Shown piece by piece: positions 62,448 to 64,000 of a stretch of 64,000 bases of DNA. Source of the DNA: Asticcacaulis sp. AC460 (GTDB lineage: Bacteria > Pseudomonadota > Alphaproteobacteria > Caulobacterales > Caulobacteraceae); NCBI RefSeq assembly GCF_000495795.1, contig NZ_AWGD01000020.1, forward strand, positions 1 through 64,000, written 5' to 3'. Both the position numbers and the translations under genes were made by a program. Numbering within the stretch: the first letter of the stretch is position 1; each line of letters begins with the position of its first letter. A model generated the notes under the pieces. That model was not told where the DNA came from. It saw only the letters and a program-made list of their open reading frames with translations, and searched no databases.

Positions 62448-62795
62448 ATGGCGATCGACGGAAAATGTTTCTGGCTCTCGCCGGCAGATGAGGATCCCGA
62501 CTGGCAACCGGACGACAAGGAAAGCCTGATTCTGTATGTCGAGAACGGCCCAATGATTTTGGCCGCCGCAACATTGGAGCCGCCGTGTACATTGTGCGGT
62601 GCGCGCCTTGGGTCCGTTTCGTGGCAATATGACGGTGTATGGCTATGGCCGGGTGACACCGGCCACTATGTCCGCCTTCACGGATTTCGCTTGCCGGATG
62701 CCTTTGTCGACGACGTCCGTGCGCGAAACTATCAGTGCGTCGCCGTCGATGAGATCGATTACGAAAAGCTGCCCTGGCCGTCAGACCCGGCTTAA
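62448..62795 (+). CDS. Hypothetical protein with CxxC
   Basis: 115 residues from ATG 62448 (GGGGAA upstream); TTG 62424 would add eight residues. The protein is acidic and soluble, rich in Trp, Asp and Pro (CFWLSPADEDPDWQPDDKESLILYVENGPMIL) with TLEPPCTLCGARLGSV, a CxxC that might bind metal, and WQYDGVWLWPGDTGHYVRLHGFRLP. I do not recognise the family. Its TAA overlaps the stop of the convergent symporter gene by sharing TTAA. Confidence 0.65.
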   Translation: MAIDGKCFWLSPADEDPDWQPDDKESLILYVENGPMILAAATLEPPCTLCGARLGSVSWQYDGVWLWPGDTGHYVRLHGFRLPDAFVDDVRARNYQCVAVDEIDYEKLPWPSDPA

Positions 62796-64000
62796 TCCGC
62801 CCGGTCCGCGGGCTTGCCGGCGCCGCATAGCAGCAGGTTGACGAGCAAACTGACGGCAATGCCGATGCCGGCTTCGTTGAACGCCGGGCTGTATCCCATC
62901 AGCGTCCAGGCATAGGCGGCCGCCAGGCCGGATATCATCGCAGCCAGCAACGAAATCCCGCTATGGCGCCAGCGGAAGATCTTGATCATCACCGGCCCGG
63001 CAAGGGCGGCGCCGATCTTCGACACGGCGTCGACGGCGATGCTGAACACGCTGCCCGGCAGGATGAACGACATGGCGATGGTGCCCAGGCCGATGACCAG
63101 TGTAAAGGCCGTGGTGATGGCCAGGGACGACCGGTTCTGGCCCAGGACATGGCCCAGCAGGTCGCGCCGCAGGGCCTGGCTGATCGCCACCAGCAGGCCG
63201 TTCGAGGTCGAGGCGATGGTGGCGAAGACGTCGGCGAAGATGATGCCCGTGGCGATCGGCCCCATATAGCTCTGGAAGAACAAACTCAGCCCCGTTTCCG
63301 GGTCGGCGATATCGGGCATGACGCCGCGCAGCAGGATGCCGAAGGTGGTCATGGCCAGCCAGGTGCCTTGCAGGAAGCCGATATAGATCCACTTGGCCGC
63401 CCGGGTTTCCTCCGGACTGGCGCCGGCCATGTAGCGCGTCACGATCTGGGGCTGGCCCAGGCCGAACCCGATGGCCGCCCCGGCATAGCCGGCGACGAAC
63501 CCGGCCGCGGCCAAGAGCGAACCGTGCGGCGAAATCCTCCAGAACTCCGGCCCTACCGATTCCAGATTGGCCGAAAACGCCGCATGGTCGCTGAGCGCGA
63601 ACCACGCCACCGCGCCCAGGGCGACGACGGTGCCGAAAATACGTATCACCGCCTGGACCGTATCGGTATAGACGCTGCCGCGAAACCCGCCCAGGCTGGA
63701 ATAGAGGACGATGGTGCCGCCGAACAAAAGCAGTGCGCTGACCTCGGACAGGTCGAACACCCCCGACAGGAACTTCTTGCCCGCCAACCATTGCGCCGAG
63801 GTGTACATCGACAAGAACACCACCAGCAGCAGGGCCGAGGCGAGGGCGATCAGCTTGGCGGTCCGGCCGCTGAGGCCGTGGGTCAGCAGTTCCGACAGGG
63901 TGGTGGCCGAAGCCTGGCGGGCGGCGGCATTCAAACGGTCGGGAAACAGCCCCCAGTAGATCAGGTCGCCCAGCAGCCAGGCCAACGGAAACAGCAGCCA
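62792..64000 (-). CDS. Sodium:solute symporter family protein (start beyond window)
   Basis: At least 402 residues visible; the N-terminus lies past 64000. Repeated membrane helices and family motifs such as GGTIVLYSSLGGFRGSVYTDTVQAVIRIFGTVVALGAV, VAGYAGAAIGFGLGQPQIVTRYMAGASPEETRAAKWIYI and IIFADVFATIASTSNGLLVAISQALRRDLLGHV are typical of SSS transporters near PutP. The substrate (proline or another solute) cannot be set from this part. It is convergent with the preceding hypothetical gene. Confidence 0.9.
   Translation of the reverse strand, partial: WLLFPLAWLLGDLIYWGLFPDRLNAAARQASATTLSELLTHGLSGRTAKLIALASALLLVVFLSMYTSAQWLAGKKFLSGVFDLSEVSALLLFGGTIVLYSSLGGFRGSVYTDTVQAVIRIFGTVVALGAVAWFALSDHAAFSANLESVGPEFWRISPHGSLLAAAGFVAGYAGAAIGFGLGQPQIVTRYMAGASPEETRAAKWIYIGFLQGTWLAMTTFGILLRGVMPDIADPETGLSLFFQSYMGPIATGIIFADVFATIASTSNGLLVAISQALRRDLLGHVLGQNRSSLAITTAFTLVIGLGTIAMSFILPGSVFSIAVDAVSKIGAALAGPVMIKIFRWRHSGISLLAAMISGLAAAYAWTLMGYSPAFNEAGIGIAVSLLVNLLLCGAGKPADRAD

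Overview
The window reads as a continuous piece of chromosome from a GC-rich alphaproteobacterium, most likely of the Caulobacterales (Caulobacter/Asticcacaulis type). The evidence is gene content and order: rne, amiC and a class A penicillin-binding protein followed by prfB; a bactofilin (bacA) operonic with an M23 endopeptidase (ldpA-like); RNase E ending in a GWWRK tail; and a one-operon SUF system led by an Rrf2 regulator and an IscS-like desulfurase. Nearly all genes share high-GC codon use. No rRNA, tRNA, CRISPR array, prophage or intact insertion sequence was seen.

Layout. 1-1.8 kb: aroQ-accB (minus) divergent from thiS-thiG (plus). 2.1-7.1 kb: a giant RTX-type secreted protein with its own terminator. 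7.3-11.1 kb: a DUF1796-like/TPR protein, a membrane-anchored DsbA-like thioredoxin and an M48 TPR metalloprotease. 11.3-23.3 kb: RNA decay and cell envelope (rne, amiC, PBP1A, prfB with its programmed frameshift, a YihY membrane protein, bacA, ldpA). 23.5-34.7 kb: Bcp peroxiredoxin, a 1388-residue AsmA/YhdP-like protein, tyrS, anmK, a lipoprotein, a class C-type serine hydrolase and two alpha/beta hydrolases. 34.8-42.2 kb: the suf operon, ending in an exported RidA-like protein. 42.2-48.9 kb: two paralogous SpoIIAA/STAS-like small proteins, plsC, a diguanylate cyclase, an RhlE-type helicase and parE. 49-54.5 kb: a nitrogen cluster (glnB-glnA, amtB, two TorF-family porins). 54.9-64 kb: a large VIT/VWA-like/DUF2135 protein, an exported amidohydrolase, an AT-rich patch, a TetR-controlled set (membrane protein, VOC protein), a Gdx/SugE guanidinium exporter with a guanidine-II-like leader hairpin, and the start of a sodium:solute symporter.

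The most unusual material lies between genes and in a few accessory proteins. There are three families of long, nested palindromic repeats: two copies of a 143/144-bp element, two copies of a larger 264-418-bp element, and one 122-bp element. They sit against stop codons. In one family the outer stem differs between copies in a compensated way, which suggests a structural role, perhaps in 3'-end formation. Among proteins, the VIT protein carries an internal TonB-box-like segment, the RTX protein combines a likely seven-bladed propeller with a duplicated ~220-residue module, and two enzyme-like proteins have replaced nucleophile residues (Cys to Trp in the DUF1796-like domain, Ser to Asp in an alpha/beta hydrolase).
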